Origin: Porphyromonas sp. COT-290 OH3588
GTDB lineage: Bacteria; Bacteroidota; Bacteroidia; Bacteroidales; Porphyromonadaceae
DNA length: 64,000 nt
Assembly: GCF_000769075.1 (NCBI RefSeq)
Contig: NZ_JRFC01000021.1
Span: 1 to 64,000 of the forward strand
Direction of reading: 5' to 3'
Under the pieces are notes generated by a model. It was not told the origin of the DNA. It saw only the letters and a list, made by a program, of their open reading frames with translations, and ran no database searches. Position 1 is the stretch's first letter, and each line of letters opens with the position of its first letter. The position numbers and the translations under genes are program-made. Below, piece by piece: positions 9,481 through 18,178 of the stretch.

Positions 9481-9878
9481 AGATTTATATTTTAGCTCAG
9501 TTTTCAGAATGTTGATGAGGAAACTCCGACGAACTTGGGGCAAAAAGATCAGACATCATATTTGCCCTCTAACAGGCTCTAGATTGCGTTGGGGCTCGTT
9601 TTGAGCCATGCACCCAAACGAGTCTAAATATCCGCTCAAAACGCATAAGACACAAAATACTAATAAACAGACAAATAGGATCGGACAATACTACGATCTA
9701 GGAAGTCAGCGTACATTTTTCGGGTTTCCTTCCCATCAATCTTGGCTGATTGTAGGACATATCCTCAACGATTAGTCCTACAATCCTCCACAATCTGTCC
9801 TTCAATTTTGAGAGAAGTATGGATAATCTGATGCCAATACACCCAACTTCACCCTAGAATAAGGGCTTACATCTTAAC
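9481..9878 (+). repeat. R1 repeat, copy A
   Basis: One of five copies of an approximately 400-bp interspersed element. It shows the family blocks in order: TTTATATTTTAGCTCAG at the 5' end, CAGAATGTTGATGAG, CATATTTGCCCTCTAACAGG, TTCCCATCAATC, an 11-bp hairpin (9748-9758 with 9775-9785), TCCTTCAATTTT, and a 3' end TTACATCTTAAC. No reading frame is shared among copies. The flanking stretches 9303-9480 and 9879-10030 hold nothing that I recognise. Confidence 0.65.
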
Positions 9879-10032
9879 AAAAATCAACAGAAAACTTATA
9901 CTTCCACTCTAGACGAAGCGGGCTGATCGCGAAACAGCCATCTTACATACAAGCCAACAAAGGAGTATCAACACAAGGCTCTTTCGAGGGGGGCTCTCTA
10001 CCCTCTTGTATGCCTCAATAGATAGAAGCTAA

Positions 10033-10063
10033 TTGTCTGAAGTAGCGAAATGCACTATCTTTG
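10033..10063 (+). promoter_or_regulatory. Promoter of the acyl-CoA synthetase gene
   Basis: TTG (10033-10035), a 20-base spacer and TATCTTTG (10056-10063) fit the Bacteroidetes promoter pattern, about 80 bases before the start codon at 10144. Confidence 0.65.
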
Positions 10064-10143
10064 CACAGAAACAGAGTTAATGTGCAAGGCACCCTATCTA
10101 GTGGAGGATTTGAAATAAAGACTTTAATATACATAGTTTACAG

Positions 10144-11841
10144 ATGGTTAGTACAAATTTTATCTCTCTGTATGAGGAGGGGTTTGTCAAATACTGGGAC
10201 AGCCCAGCCCTATCCAACTACGAGGGGGTAACTTATACTTATCAGCAAGTTTGCGAACGAATCGCTCAGTGGCACATCTTCTTCGAGCGTGTCGGCCTAC
10301 AACGTGGCGAAAAAGTCGCTCTGATGGGCAAAGACACAGCCGAGTGGTGTACCATATTCCTAGCTACAGTGACCTATGGAGCTGTGATCGTACCAGTACT
10401 GCAAGACTTTGCACCAGCAGATGCGATGTCTATCATCGACCACTCCGAGTCTAGCCTGCTCTTCGTCAATGACAATCTTTGGGAGCAGATGAGCCTAAAG
10501 CAGCTACCCTTGGTCAAGCATGTCCTAGACCTACAGAGTAATGTCTCTCTTGCGAGCCAAGGAGAGCTACAAGATTTATCTACACTAGTAGACAGCCTAC
10601 CCAAACTACTGGCAGAGCGTTACCCACAAGGCTACGGCAGAGAAGATGTCAAGTACTACCATACTCCCAATAGCGAATTGCTCCTACTGAACTATACATC
10701 AGGGACAACGGGCTTCAGCAAGGGCGTTATGGTTACGGGTAATAACCTCGCAGGCAATGTGATGTTCTGCCGGGACAATAAGATCCTGCACCCTCAAGAG
10801 GAGCTACTATGCTTCCTCCCTCTAGCTCATACTTATAGCTGCATGGTACACCTGCTACTAGCTATGACTATAGGGGTACACGTTACCATTCTAGGCCGAG
10901 TGCCGACTCCCAAGGTCCTTGGGCAGGCACTCAAGAAGCTCAAGCCTCAGATCGTTGTTTCGGTACCATTGGTTCTAGAGAAGATTTATCAGAATGCGAT
11001 CCTACCGATTATCCAGCAGCCTAAAATCAAGTTTATGCTCAGTATGCCTATCCTCAAAGGCATCGTCCACAAGAAGATCCGTCAGAAGCTCATCGACGGA
11101 CTGGGTGGCTGCACTAGGGAAGTGATCGTAGGTGGGGCAGCACTTAACCCAGAAGTTGGGGTATTCCTGAAGAAAATAGGCTTCCCCATTACCGTGGGTT
11201 ATGGCATGACCGAGTGTGCTCCCTTAATCAGCTATATTCCGCCCAGAGAGTGGCGTGTGGGTTCGTGCGGACAGGTGCTACGTGGCTACATGGAAGCCCG
11301 CATCGCACCACTAGAGGACAGCAACGCGAATGTCACCGCTACTACAAGAGATACCAAAGGGTTGCCCGTGGGAGAGATTCAAGTACGTGGAGAGAACGTC
11401 TGCCTCGGGTACTACAAGAACGAAGAGCAGACGGCAGCCCTCTTCACCGAAGATGGCTGGCTCAGAACTGGCGACCTCGGCAGTATGGACGCTGACAATT
11501 TCCTATACATCAAGGGCAGAAGCAAGACAATGCTTCTAGGAGCTAACGGGCAGAATATCTACCCCGAAGAGATTGAGGCTAAAATCAGCCTAATCCCCTA
11601 TGTGCAAGAGAGCATCGTCCTCATGCGAGATGGCAAGCTAGAGGCTTTGATAGTACCCAATATCACAGCTATCGAGAGTGCTGGTGTCACCGAGGGTGAG
11701 GCGTGGGAGGTAATCAAAGCTCACCGTGCAGCCCTCAACGATCAGCTAGGAGCCTACGAGAAGATTCAGCGCTTCGAGCTACGCAACGAGCCATTTGAGA
11801 AGACGCCCAAGCAAAGCATCAAGCGATTCCTCTATAGTTAG
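10144..11841 (+). CDS. AMP-dependent acyl-CoA synthetase (long-chain fatty acid-CoA ligase type)
   Basis: Activates a carboxylic acid, probably a long-chain fatty acid, to its CoA thioester via an acyl-adenylate. The AMP-binding P-loop YTSGTTGFSKG is at 184-194; later come YGMTECAP, GWLRTGDLG and the hinge segment GRSKTMLLGANGQNIYPEEIE, and the C-terminal lysine region reads KTPKQSIKRF. 565 residues, no signal peptide. It is monocistronic, with promoter and terminator visible. The substrate is inferred from family resemblance to FadD-type enzymes; other acids are possible. Confidence 0.9.
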   Translation: MVSTNFISLYEEGFVKYWDSPALSNYEGVTYTYQQVCERIAQWHIFFERVGLQRGEKVALMGKDTAEWCTIFLATVTYGAVIVPVLQDFAPADAMSIIDHSESSLLFVNDNLWEQMSLKQLPLVKHVLDLQSNVSLASQGELQDLSTLVDSLPKLLAERYPQGYGREDVKYYHTPNSELLLLNYTSGTTGFSKGVMVTGNNLAGNVMFCRDNKILHPQEELLCFLPLAHTYSCMVHLLLAMTIGVHVTILGRVPTPKVLGQALKKLKPQIVVSVPLVLEKIYQNAILPIIQQPKIKFMLSMPILKGIVHKKIRQKLIDGLGGCTREVIVGGAALNPEVGVFLKKIGFPITVGYGMTECAPLISYIPPREWRVGSCGQVLRGYMEARIAPLEDSNANVTATTRDTKGLPVGEIQVRGENVCLGYYKNEEQTAALFTEDGWLRTGDLGSMDADNFLYIKGRSKTMLLGANGQNIYPEEIEAKISLIPYVQESIVLMRDGKLEALIVPNITAIESAGVTEGEAWEVIKAHRAALNDQLGAYEKIQRFELRNEPFEKTPKQSIKRFLYS

Positions 11842-11874
11842 AGCAGAGTAAATACTCCACAGCTACTCTTACTC

Positions 11875-11922
11875 CAAGGCGGTAGACCGAGAACTCAACC
11901 TCGACCTACCGCCTTGAGTTTT
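11875..11922 (+). terminator. Terminator after the acyl-CoA synthetase gene
   Basis: An 11-bp stem CAAGGCGGTAG (11875-11885) with CTACCGCCTTG (11906-11916), extended inward by CGAG/CTCG after a 2x2 internal loop, and followed by AGTTTTG. Confidence 0.8.
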
Positions 11923-11971
11923 GTCATAGATAGCCGAAAGCCAAATCGTAGGTAAGTGGGCAAAAGAAAGA

Positions 11972-12160
11972 CCGTGTATCATAATGCACAAACTGCTGTG
12001 CTGCTTGCGACATTTGCTCCATGCGGACTTGACCGTCGGCTTCGGTCACATACTTTTAGTGTGCTCCCGTCAGCCTCAGTCTTAGCATCTTGCATTTTGT
12101 ACATTATGAAACATATCAAAAGGGGCTGCAGCAAAAATGAATTTTGCCACAGCCCCCTTT
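11972..12160 (+). repeat. R2 repeat with terminator, copy 1
   Basis: The longest R2 copy. It has imperfect terminal inverted repeats (CATAATGCACAAA at 11980-11992; TTTGTACATTATG at 12096-12108), the core GCGACATTTGCTCC, CTCAGTCTTAGCA, and then a GGGGCTG...CAGCCCC terminator hairpin (about 12119-12160). It lies between the convergent acyl-CoA synthetase and barrel genes, so the hairpin probably stops transcription from both sides. Confidence 0.6.
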
Positions 12161-12200
12161 ATCTTTGTATAGTAGAGCTACCAATGAGATCGCACTAAAA

Positions 12201-12815
12201 CTAGAAGCGCATACCTACAGTAGCATAGAAATTGTGCTGAGTCAGGCTATAGCCTTCTGGAGCCTTTTTGAACTGATTGATCATACCAAACTCAGACCCT
12301 AGACGCACATAGAAGCGGCTAAGCTCTACAGCTGCAGAGATACCCACACCTGCATCGAAGCGCTTACGATTGCTAGCATCACCGAAGAGGTCTAGAGAGA
12401 GTCCCTTCTTCGTTTCCATCTTACCAGACAAAGCATAGGCAAAGTATGGACCAAGCTCTACCGAAACGCCTAGATTGTGCATAAAGTTGGCACGTAGACC
12501 GATATTTACTGGCACACTCACACTGTGAGTAGTTTCTGTGGCGGATACAAACTTAGTCTTGTAGCCACCCATTTTGTAGACTACACCGGGAGCGAGGTAG
12601 AAAGTAGCCATACCGGGATCCGTTAGAGCTATTTCTGCTGCGGCGGCGGCTCGCAAACCTATCTTGATGTTTTCTGTAGTCGAGTTGGCGGAAGTAGTCT
12701 TCTGACTGGCATTGGAGAACGCTGCTCCGACCTCTACTCGAGGAGTAACGCTCTGCGCCTGAGCGCCCCAAATACCCGCAGCCATTACTAGAGCTGCCAT
12801 TACTGTCTTTCTCAT
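12201..12815 (-). CDS. Outer membrane beta-barrel protein
   Basis: A 204-residue secreted protein with a clear signal peptide (MRKTVMAALVMAAGIWGAQA, cleavage before QS). It is followed by alternating hydrophobic/polar strands typical of small barrels (for example VPVNIGLRANF, VSVELGPYFAYAL, FYVRLGSEFGM) and ends in an aromatic residue (YATVGMRF), the usual outer membrane insertion signal. It resembles Bacteroidetes PorT/OmpW-like barrels; no specific function can be assigned. It is monocistronic and convergent with the acyl-CoA synthetase across an R2 repeat. Confidence 0.85.
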   Translation of the reverse strand: MRKTVMAALVMAAGIWGAQAQSVTPRVEVGAAFSNASQKTTSANSTTENIKIGLRAAAAAEIALTDPGMATFYLAPGVVYKMGGYKTKFVSATETTHSVSVPVNIGLRANFMHNLGVSVELGPYFAYALSGKMETKKGLSLDLFGDASNRKRFDAGVGISAAVELSRFYVRLGSEFGMINQFKKAPEGYSLTQHNFYATVGMRF

Positions 12816-12869
12816 AAATCTTATTACGTTTACTTAGTTAAAATGGTACACTTTCGTAAAATACCATTG

Positions 12870-12900
12870 CAAATATATGCTAAAATTTTCACTTAAACAA
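12870..12900 (-). promoter_or_regulatory. Promoter of the barrel gene
   Basis: On the minus strand TTG (complement of 12898-12900), a 20-base spacer and TATATTTG (complement of 12870-12877) lie about 55 bases before the start codon. Confidence 0.6.
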
Positions 12901-12976
12901 GAAAATTACGTAAACACCGTTCCAAATATGCACGGGAATGGCCTACTGGCGAGCTAGACAAGCCAATAATAATGCG

Positions 12977-12984
12977 TATCTTTG
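12977..12984 (+). promoter_or_regulatory. Putative -7 element for the glyS operon
   Basis: TATCTTTG lies 85 bases before the glyS start codon; a -33 box is not clear. Confidence 0.45.
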
Positions 12985-13069
12985 TTCGTTAAAACGTAAG
13001 GGGTTAGATACAATATCAAGCTCTATGAAAGTCGTGTAATCAACTAAAACGTATATATAATAAGGTAAT

Positions 13070-14611
13070 ATGGCACAGCAAGAAGATCTATTCAAGAAAG
13101 TGATCTCTCACTGCAAAGAGTACGGATTCGTATTCCCCTCCTCCGAAATCTACGACGGCCTAGGGGCTGTCTATGACTATGGACAGCTCGGTAGCGAACT
13201 CAAAAACAACATCAAGCGCTACTGGTGGGACGCAATGACACTGCTACAAGATAATGTAGTGGGGATCGACTCTGCAATCTTCATGCACCCCAAGATCTGG
13301 AAGGCCTCTGGACACGTAGACGCCTTTAATGATCCCCTCATCGACAACAAAGACTCCAAGAAGCGCTACCGTGCAGATGTCCTGATCGAGGATCATCTAG
13401 CCAAAATCGAGGAGAAGATCGCCAAGGAAATCACCAAGGCCGCCAAGAAATTTGGCGATGCCTTCGATGAAGCACAGTTCCGTGCCACTAATGCACGTGT
13501 GCTAGAGTACCAAGCCAAATACGATGCTCTGCATAGTCGCTTTGCCCAAGCACTCAATGATAGTAGCCTAGAGGAGCTACGACAGATCATCATCGACTGT
13601 GAGATCGTCTGCCCTATCAGCGGCACACGTAACTGGACCGAGGTGCGCCAGTTCAACCTCATGTTCTCTACCGAGATGGGCTCAACGGCCGATGGTGCGA
13701 TGAAGGTTTATCTCCGTCCCGAGACGGCACAAGGTATCTTTGTCAATTACCTAAACGTACAGAAGACAGGTCGTATGAAGATCCCCTTCGGGATCGCCCA
13801 GATTGGCAAGGCCTTCCGCAACGAGATTGTCGCTCGTCAGTTCATCTTCCGTATGCGAGAGTTTGAGCAGATGGAGCTTCAGTTCTTCGTACGCCCCGGC
13901 GAGGAGCTTCAGTGGTTCGAACACTGGAAGCAAGTACGTCTACGCTGGCACCAAGCACTCGGCCTAGGCAACGACAAGTATCGCTACCACGACCACGAGA
14001 AGCTAGCGCACTATGCCAATGCGGCTACGGACATTGAGTTCCAGATGCCTTTTGGCTTCAAGGAAGTGGAGGGGATACACAGCCGTACGGACTTCGACCT
14101 CAAGCGTCACGAAGAGTTTAGTGGCAAGAAGCTCCAGTACTTCGATCCTGAGCTAGGTCAGAGCTATGTCCCCTATGTCGTAGAGACCTCTATTGGAGTG
14201 GACCGTATGTTCCTCAGTCTGATGTGTGGTGCATACGATGAAGAGGTACTAGAGGGTGGCGACACTCGTGTGGTACTGCGCCTACCAGCCCCACTGGCTC
14301 CCGTCAAGCTCGCCGTACTTCCTCTAGTGCGCAAGGACGGTCTAGACGAGAAGGCAAGAGAGATTGTGAGCGATCTACGCTTCGAGTTCAACTGTCAGCT
14401 AGACGAGAAGGACTCTATCGGCAAGCGATATAGACGTCAAGATGCGATTGGCACACCATTCTGCATCACGGTGGATCACCAAACAATGGAGGACAATACG
14501 GTAACCATTCGCCATAGAGATAGTATGCAGCAGGAGCGTATCGCCATTGCAGACCTTGCCCGTGTAATCGGAGAGGCTGTAGCAATGAAGAGCCTGCTGA
14601 AACAGATATAA
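13070..14611 (+). CDS. glyS: Glycyl-tRNA synthetase (homodimeric type)
   Basis: Class II synthetase that charges tRNA-Gly; one isoacceptor (GCC) is at 9.2 kb. The protein is the single-chain alpha2 type. FKKVISHCKEYGFVFPSSEIY and YDYGQLGSELKNNIKRYWW form the N-terminal part; the catalytic core includes LRPETAQGIFVNY, FGIAQIGKAFRNEI, MREFEQMELQFFV and YVPYVVETSIGVDR (motif 3). The C-terminal anticodon-binding domain begins near LAVLPLVRKDG. 513 residues, a normal length. It heads a tightly packed six-gene operon running to menE. Confidence 0.96.
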   Translation: MAQQEDLFKKVISHCKEYGFVFPSSEIYDGLGAVYDYGQLGSELKNNIKRYWWDAMTLLQDNVVGIDSAIFMHPKIWKASGHVDAFNDPLIDNKDSKKRYRADVLIEDHLAKIEEKIAKEITKAAKKFGDAFDEAQFRATNARVLEYQAKYDALHSRFAQALNDSSLEELRQIIIDCEIVCPISGTRNWTEVRQFNLMFSTEMGSTADGAMKVYLRPETAQGIFVNYLNVQKTGRMKIPFGIAQIGKAFRNEIVARQFIFRMREFEQMELQFFVRPGEELQWFEHWKQVRLRWHQALGLGNDKYRYHDHEKLAHYANAATDIEFQMPFGFKEVEGIHSRTDFDLKRHEEFSGKKLQYFDPELGQSYVPYVVETSIGVDRMFLSLMCGAYDEEVLEGGDTRVVLRLPAPLAPVKLAVLPLVRKDGLDEKAREIVSDLRFEFNCQLDEKDSIGKRYRRQDAIGTPFCITVDHQTMEDNTVTIRHRDSMQQERIAIADLARVIGEAVAMKSLLKQI

Positions 14612-14623
14612 AAACGAGATCCG

Positions 14624-15151
14624 ATGAACATCAAATCCATATATTCGGCCGCAATAGCCCTAGCCCTCCTGCTGGGGTCTACGGGCTGCAACGACGAGGT
14701 CAATCCAACTCTGGAGCAGCGTGCCAGAGATGAGGGGACATTCCATGCCTTCAAGGACAGTTCAGACTACAAACGCATTACCACCCCCGGGCTATATGGC
14801 GACAACTATGTGTATGCCAAGTGGGTCAAAAAGGGCTATGGCCAGCGAAAGGCAAAGCTAACAGATCATGTGTACGTGCGCTACACTGGCTACTACTTGA
14901 CCACTTGGGTCGGCGGACGACAGCAGGGCATCTTCGATACCAATGCTGACCAAGAGATCCTCAGCCCACTATCAGTCAATGGAACAATCAATGGCTGGAT
15001 GATCGCCCTACAAAATATGGTCGAGGGTGATGAGGTCGGGGTAGCTATACCATGGTACCTAGCCTATGGAGCGCAAGGCAAGAACCGTGCGATAGCTCCA
15101 TACACCTCTCTTTACTTCAAAATCAATCTAGAACAAATAGTTGATCAATAG
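14624..15151 (+). CDS. FKBP-type peptidyl-prolyl isomerase-like lipoprotein
   Basis: A 175-residue lipoprotein: the signal peptide ends in LGSTGC (C22). The body has the FKBP fold pattern, with VYVRYTGYYLTT, IFDTN, VNGTINGWMIALQNMVEGDEVGVAIPWYLAYG and YTSLYFKINLEQI. The typical FKBP triad VIPGW/AYG is partly kept (GWMIAL, LAYG), so isomerase activity is plausible but not assured. It starts 12 bases after glyS and its end nearly abuts surE. It would sit in the periplasm, probably as a folding factor. Confidence 0.85.
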   Translation: MNIKSIYSAAIALALLLGSTGCNDEVNPTLEQRARDEGTFHAFKDSSDYKRITTPGLYGDNYVYAKWVKKGYGQRKAKLTDHVYVRYTGYYLTTWVGGRQQGIFDTNADQEILSPLSVNGTINGWMIALQNMVEGDEVGVAIPWYLAYGAQGKNRAIAPYTSLYFKINLEQIVDQ

Positions 15152-15158
15152 ACCTCGC

Positions 15159-15935
15159 ATGGCAAATCAAATCAGGTTTCTTCTATCCAATGACGACGGA
15201 TTTCGTGCTCCCGGTTTACAGGAGCTAGCACGTGCACTCACCTCACTGGGTGAGGTAGTGATCGTGGGACCAGATGGTCCTCGCTCTGGCTTCTCATCTG
15301 CCATCACGACAACCATACCTCTACGCCTCAAACCTCGACACAGCGAGGAGCGCCTAACTATATATAGTGTAGACGGCACGCCCGTAGACTGCGTAAAGCT
15401 AGCGCTCAATACGCTCTTCGCCGATAGCCGCCCCTCCATGGTTATCTCAGGCATCAACCATGGGAGCAACGACGGCGTATGCGTCCATTACTCTGGCACG
15501 ATTGGCGCAGCCCGTGAGGCTTGTATCCAAGGTGTGCCCGCCCTAGCCATATCACTAGACGACACTGCAGAACGTCCAGACTTTGCCGATGCTATCTCCT
15601 ACTCCATCTCTGTGGTTAAGCACGTCCTTAACCATGGCCTAGCTCCCAACCGCCTGCTATCACTCAATGTACCCAAGAGCAAGCCTAGAGGACTCAAGGT
15701 CTGTCGTCAAGCTATCAGCCGCTTCGTAGATGAGTATATGCCTAGTAGCAATGCACGAGGGCATCAGGTCTACTGGCTACAAGGCTACCAAGAGCAACCA
15801 CAGGCAGGACACAGCCCTACCGATGTAGAGCTCCTGAGAGAGGGATATGCAACCCTAACTCCTCTGATGCTCGACCAAACCGATCATCATGGTCTGGTAG
15901 AGCTAGAGCGTATGGGTTATGGTTCTCTAGCATAG
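15159..15935 (+). CDS. surE: 5'/3'-nucleotidase SurE
   Basis: A metal-dependent phosphatase that dephosphorylates nucleoside 5'- and 3'-monophosphates in the cytoplasm. The signature SNDDGFRAPG starts at residue 10 with metal ligands D12/D13; VSGINHGSNDG-like sequence (VISGINHGSN) and HYSGTIGAAREA supply the active site. ATG 15159 is preferred over a TTG at 15141 that lies inside the preceding gene. 258 residues, normal length. lpxB follows after 18 bases. Confidence 0.95.
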   Translation: MANQIRFLLSNDDGFRAPGLQELARALTSLGEVVIVGPDGPRSGFSSAITTTIPLRLKPRHSEERLTIYSVDGTPVDCVKLALNTLFADSRPSMVISGINHGSNDGVCVHYSGTIGAAREACIQGVPALAISLDDTAERPDFADAISYSISVVKHVLNHGLAPNRLLSLNVPKSKPRGLKVCRQAISRFVDEYMPSSNARGHQVYWLQGYQEQPQAGHSPTDVELLREGYATLTPLMLDQTDHHGLVELERMGYGSLA

Positions 15936-15953
15936 AGGAAAGAGGAGAATGCG

Positions 15954-17093
15954 ATGCGTTACTTTTTGGTCGTAGGAGAAGCTTCGGGCGATCTACACGC
16001 CTCACGCTTGATGCGCTCGATCAAAGCGCTTGATCCTAAAGCCGACTTCATGTTTGTAGGGGGAGATCTCATGGCCGAGGTGGCTGAGAGACTTCCCCTA
16101 GTCCATTACCGTGAATTGGCCTTCATGGGGTTCATTCCCGTGTTGAGAAACCTAGATAAGATTAGCAGCTCGGGCTATTTAGTGCAGGAGATGATGCGAG
16201 CCTATAACCCCGATGCCGTTATTCCCGTAGACTACGCAGGCTTCAACCTACGCTACATTCTACCTTTTGCCAAGGAACATCTAGACTGCCCCATCGTCTA
16301 TTACATAGCTCCTAAACTGTGGGCTTGGAAGAAGTGGCGCATTCATCGCCTAGCTCGCTATACAGACCTGCTACTATGCATACTTCCTTTTGAACAAGAG
16401 TTCTTTGGCCGCTATGGTATGCGAGCCCAATATGTAGGTAATCCATGTTTCGATGCGACTCTCCCGATAAGAGAGCAGCAGGCCGCCCTGCCTAGCACAC
16501 ATCGGCAAATCGCCATACTAAGCGGTAGCCGTAAGCAGGAACTAGCTGCCAACCTCCCCACAATGCTGGCAGCCACGAAGCTGCTTGCCTGTAGCTACAA
16601 GGTCATTGTGGCTGGAGCTCCGGGGCTTGAGGCGAGTGACTATGCACCCTATTTAGCCGACTATCCCGAGGTAGAGCTGCGCTTCGGTGCGACATACAGC
16701 ATTGTCGCCCAGAGCGAGGCTGCCCTAGTTACCTCTGGGACAGCAACCCTAGAAACAGCTCTGCTAGGCACTCCACAGATTGTCTGTTATCGCATGGGAG
16801 GGCTCAAGATCTCAAGGTGGGTCTGGAAGACTTTTTTCTCCGTTCCATACATCTCACTAGTCAATCTAATCCTAGGTCGAGAGGCCGTACCTGAGCTAAT
16901 CGGCTCCGAAGTTGAGCCCTTGGGCATCTATCATCGCCTCAAAGCCATTCTGGAAGGCGGCTCCGAGCGCAGCCAACAGCTCGATAGCATCAATGAGTTA
17001 CGCCACAAGCTAGGCAAAGCCTCCACGAGCGATCTCGCCGCCCAAGTCGTAATTGCAGAGATTAGCAGTAGGCGTAGAACCAGTTCTGACTAG
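15954..17093 (+). CDS. lpxB: Lipid-A-disaccharide synthase
   Basis: A GT19 glycosyltransferase that joins UDP-2,3-diacylglucosamine and lipid X to form the lipid A disaccharide at the inner membrane. GEASGD at residues 8-13 is the family hallmark; IYYIAPKLWAWKKWR-like sequence (YYIAPKLWAW), ILSGSRKQEL and SGTATLETALLGTPQIVCY follow in order. 379 residues, typical. It supports a Gram-negative envelope and sits in the glyS-menE operon with short gaps either side. Confidence 0.95.
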   Translation: MRYFLVVGEASGDLHASRLMRSIKALDPKADFMFVGGDLMAEVAERLPLVHYRELAFMGFIPVLRNLDKISSSGYLVQEMMRAYNPDAVIPVDYAGFNLRYILPFAKEHLDCPIVYYIAPKLWAWKKWRIHRLARYTDLLLCILPFEQEFFGRYGMRAQYVGNPCFDATLPIREQQAALPSTHRQIAILSGSRKQELAANLPTMLAATKLLACSYKVIVAGAPGLEASDYAPYLADYPEVELRFGATYSIVAQSEAALVTSGTATLETALLGTPQIVCYRMGGLKISRWVWKTFFSVPYISLVNLILGREAVPELIGSEVEPLGIYHRLKAILEGGSERSQQLDSINELRHKLGKASTSDLAAQVVIAEISSRRRTSSD

Positions 17094-17137
17094 CTCTGCA
17101 CTCTTCCTACATTACCCAATAATCTCCCCTATATGGT

Positions 17138-18178
17138 ATGAATAGGTATAGCATAGCCATTAGACCCTATCGGCTTATCTTCCATCAGCCAGCAGGCACA
17201 TCTCGAGGTGTGTACACAACACGTGACGTGTATTACTTGTATCTGTCCTCAACTTCTCGGCCAGAGGACGTCGGGATTGGGGAGTGTGCACCATTACCAG
17301 ATCTAAGCTGCGATGCGACACCTGACTACCTCGAGATATTGCGACGCATCTGCCTAGACGTAAATCGTAAAGGTACACTCCCAAGTGACGAATTACTACG
17401 CCCCTATCCTTCTATCCGATTTGCTCTCGAAACCGCCCAGAGACATCTAGAGCGTGGATCATGGGCACTGTGGGACACCGACTTCTCTCGAGGGGAGTCG
17501 GGAATACCAATCAATGGGCTTATATGGATGGGCGACCGTACTACCATGCTCAAGAGAATAGAAGAGAAAATTCGACAAGGCTTCAGATGTATCAAAATGA
17601 AAATTGGGGCCATTGACTTCGATGAAGAGCTATCTCTCCTCAGGCATATCCGCAGACACTTCTCTGCCAAAGAGATTGAGCTACGAGTAGATGCCAATGG
17701 AGCATTCTCCCCTGAGCTCGCACTCGATTTGCTCTCACGCCTACACGAGCTAGAGCTACACTCGATCGAACAACCCATAGGATCTGGACAATGGGAGGAG
17801 ATGGCTCGCCTTACAAGCCTAAGCCCATTGCCTATCGCTCTAGATGAGGAGCTAATCGGGCATCATACCGCCGAGGATAAAATTCACTTGCTTGAGCAGA
17901 TTGCCCCTCAATATATCATACTCAAACCCTCCTTACACGGGGGGCTATCTGGCAGTGACGAGTGGATTAATATCGCCCAACAACGAGGCATAGGCTGGTG
18001 GATTACCTCTGCCCTAGAAAGTAATATAGGCCTAAATGCTATAGCCCAATGGTCTGCCTGCCACCAGATAAGTATGCCACAAGGCCTAGGTACAGGTATG
18101 CTTTATCGCAACAACATACAAATGCCTATCTCCATAGTCGGAGATAGGCTCTGGTACACCCCCGACCTATGTATCTAG
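17138..18178 (+). CDS. menC: o-Succinylbenzoate synthase (enolase superfamily)
   Basis: Dehydrates SHCHC to o-succinylbenzoate in menaquinone synthesis. It has the enolase-superfamily layout: KMK with K153/K155 (acid/base), metal ligands D185 (RVDANG), E211 (SIEQP) and D236 (ALDEE), and the second catalytic lysine K263 (ILKPSLHGG). 346 residues. The assignment to MenC rather than another superfamily member is supported by the overlapping downstream menE. No other men gene is in the window. Confidence 0.9.
   Translation: MNRYSIAIRPYRLIFHQPAGTSRGVYTTRDVYYLYLSSTSRPEDVGIGECAPLPDLSCDATPDYLEILRRICLDVNRKGTLPSDELLRPYPSIRFALETAQRHLERGSWALWDTDFSRGESGIPINGLIWMGDRTTMLKRIEEKIRQGFRCIKMKIGAIDFDEELSLLRHIRRHFSAKEIELRVDANGAFSPELALDLLSRLHELELHSIEQPIGSGQWEEMARLTSLSPLPIALDEELIGHHTAEDKIHLLEQIAPQYIILKPSLHGGLSGSDEWINIAQQRGIGWWITSALESNIGLNAIAQWSACHQISMPQGLGTGMLYRNNIQMPISIVGDRLWYTPDLCI

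Noticed and set aside
11956-12198. An 80-codon plus-strand frame after the acyl-CoA synthetase gene
   Set aside because: It runs through the R2 repeat and its terminator hairpin and resembles no protein family.
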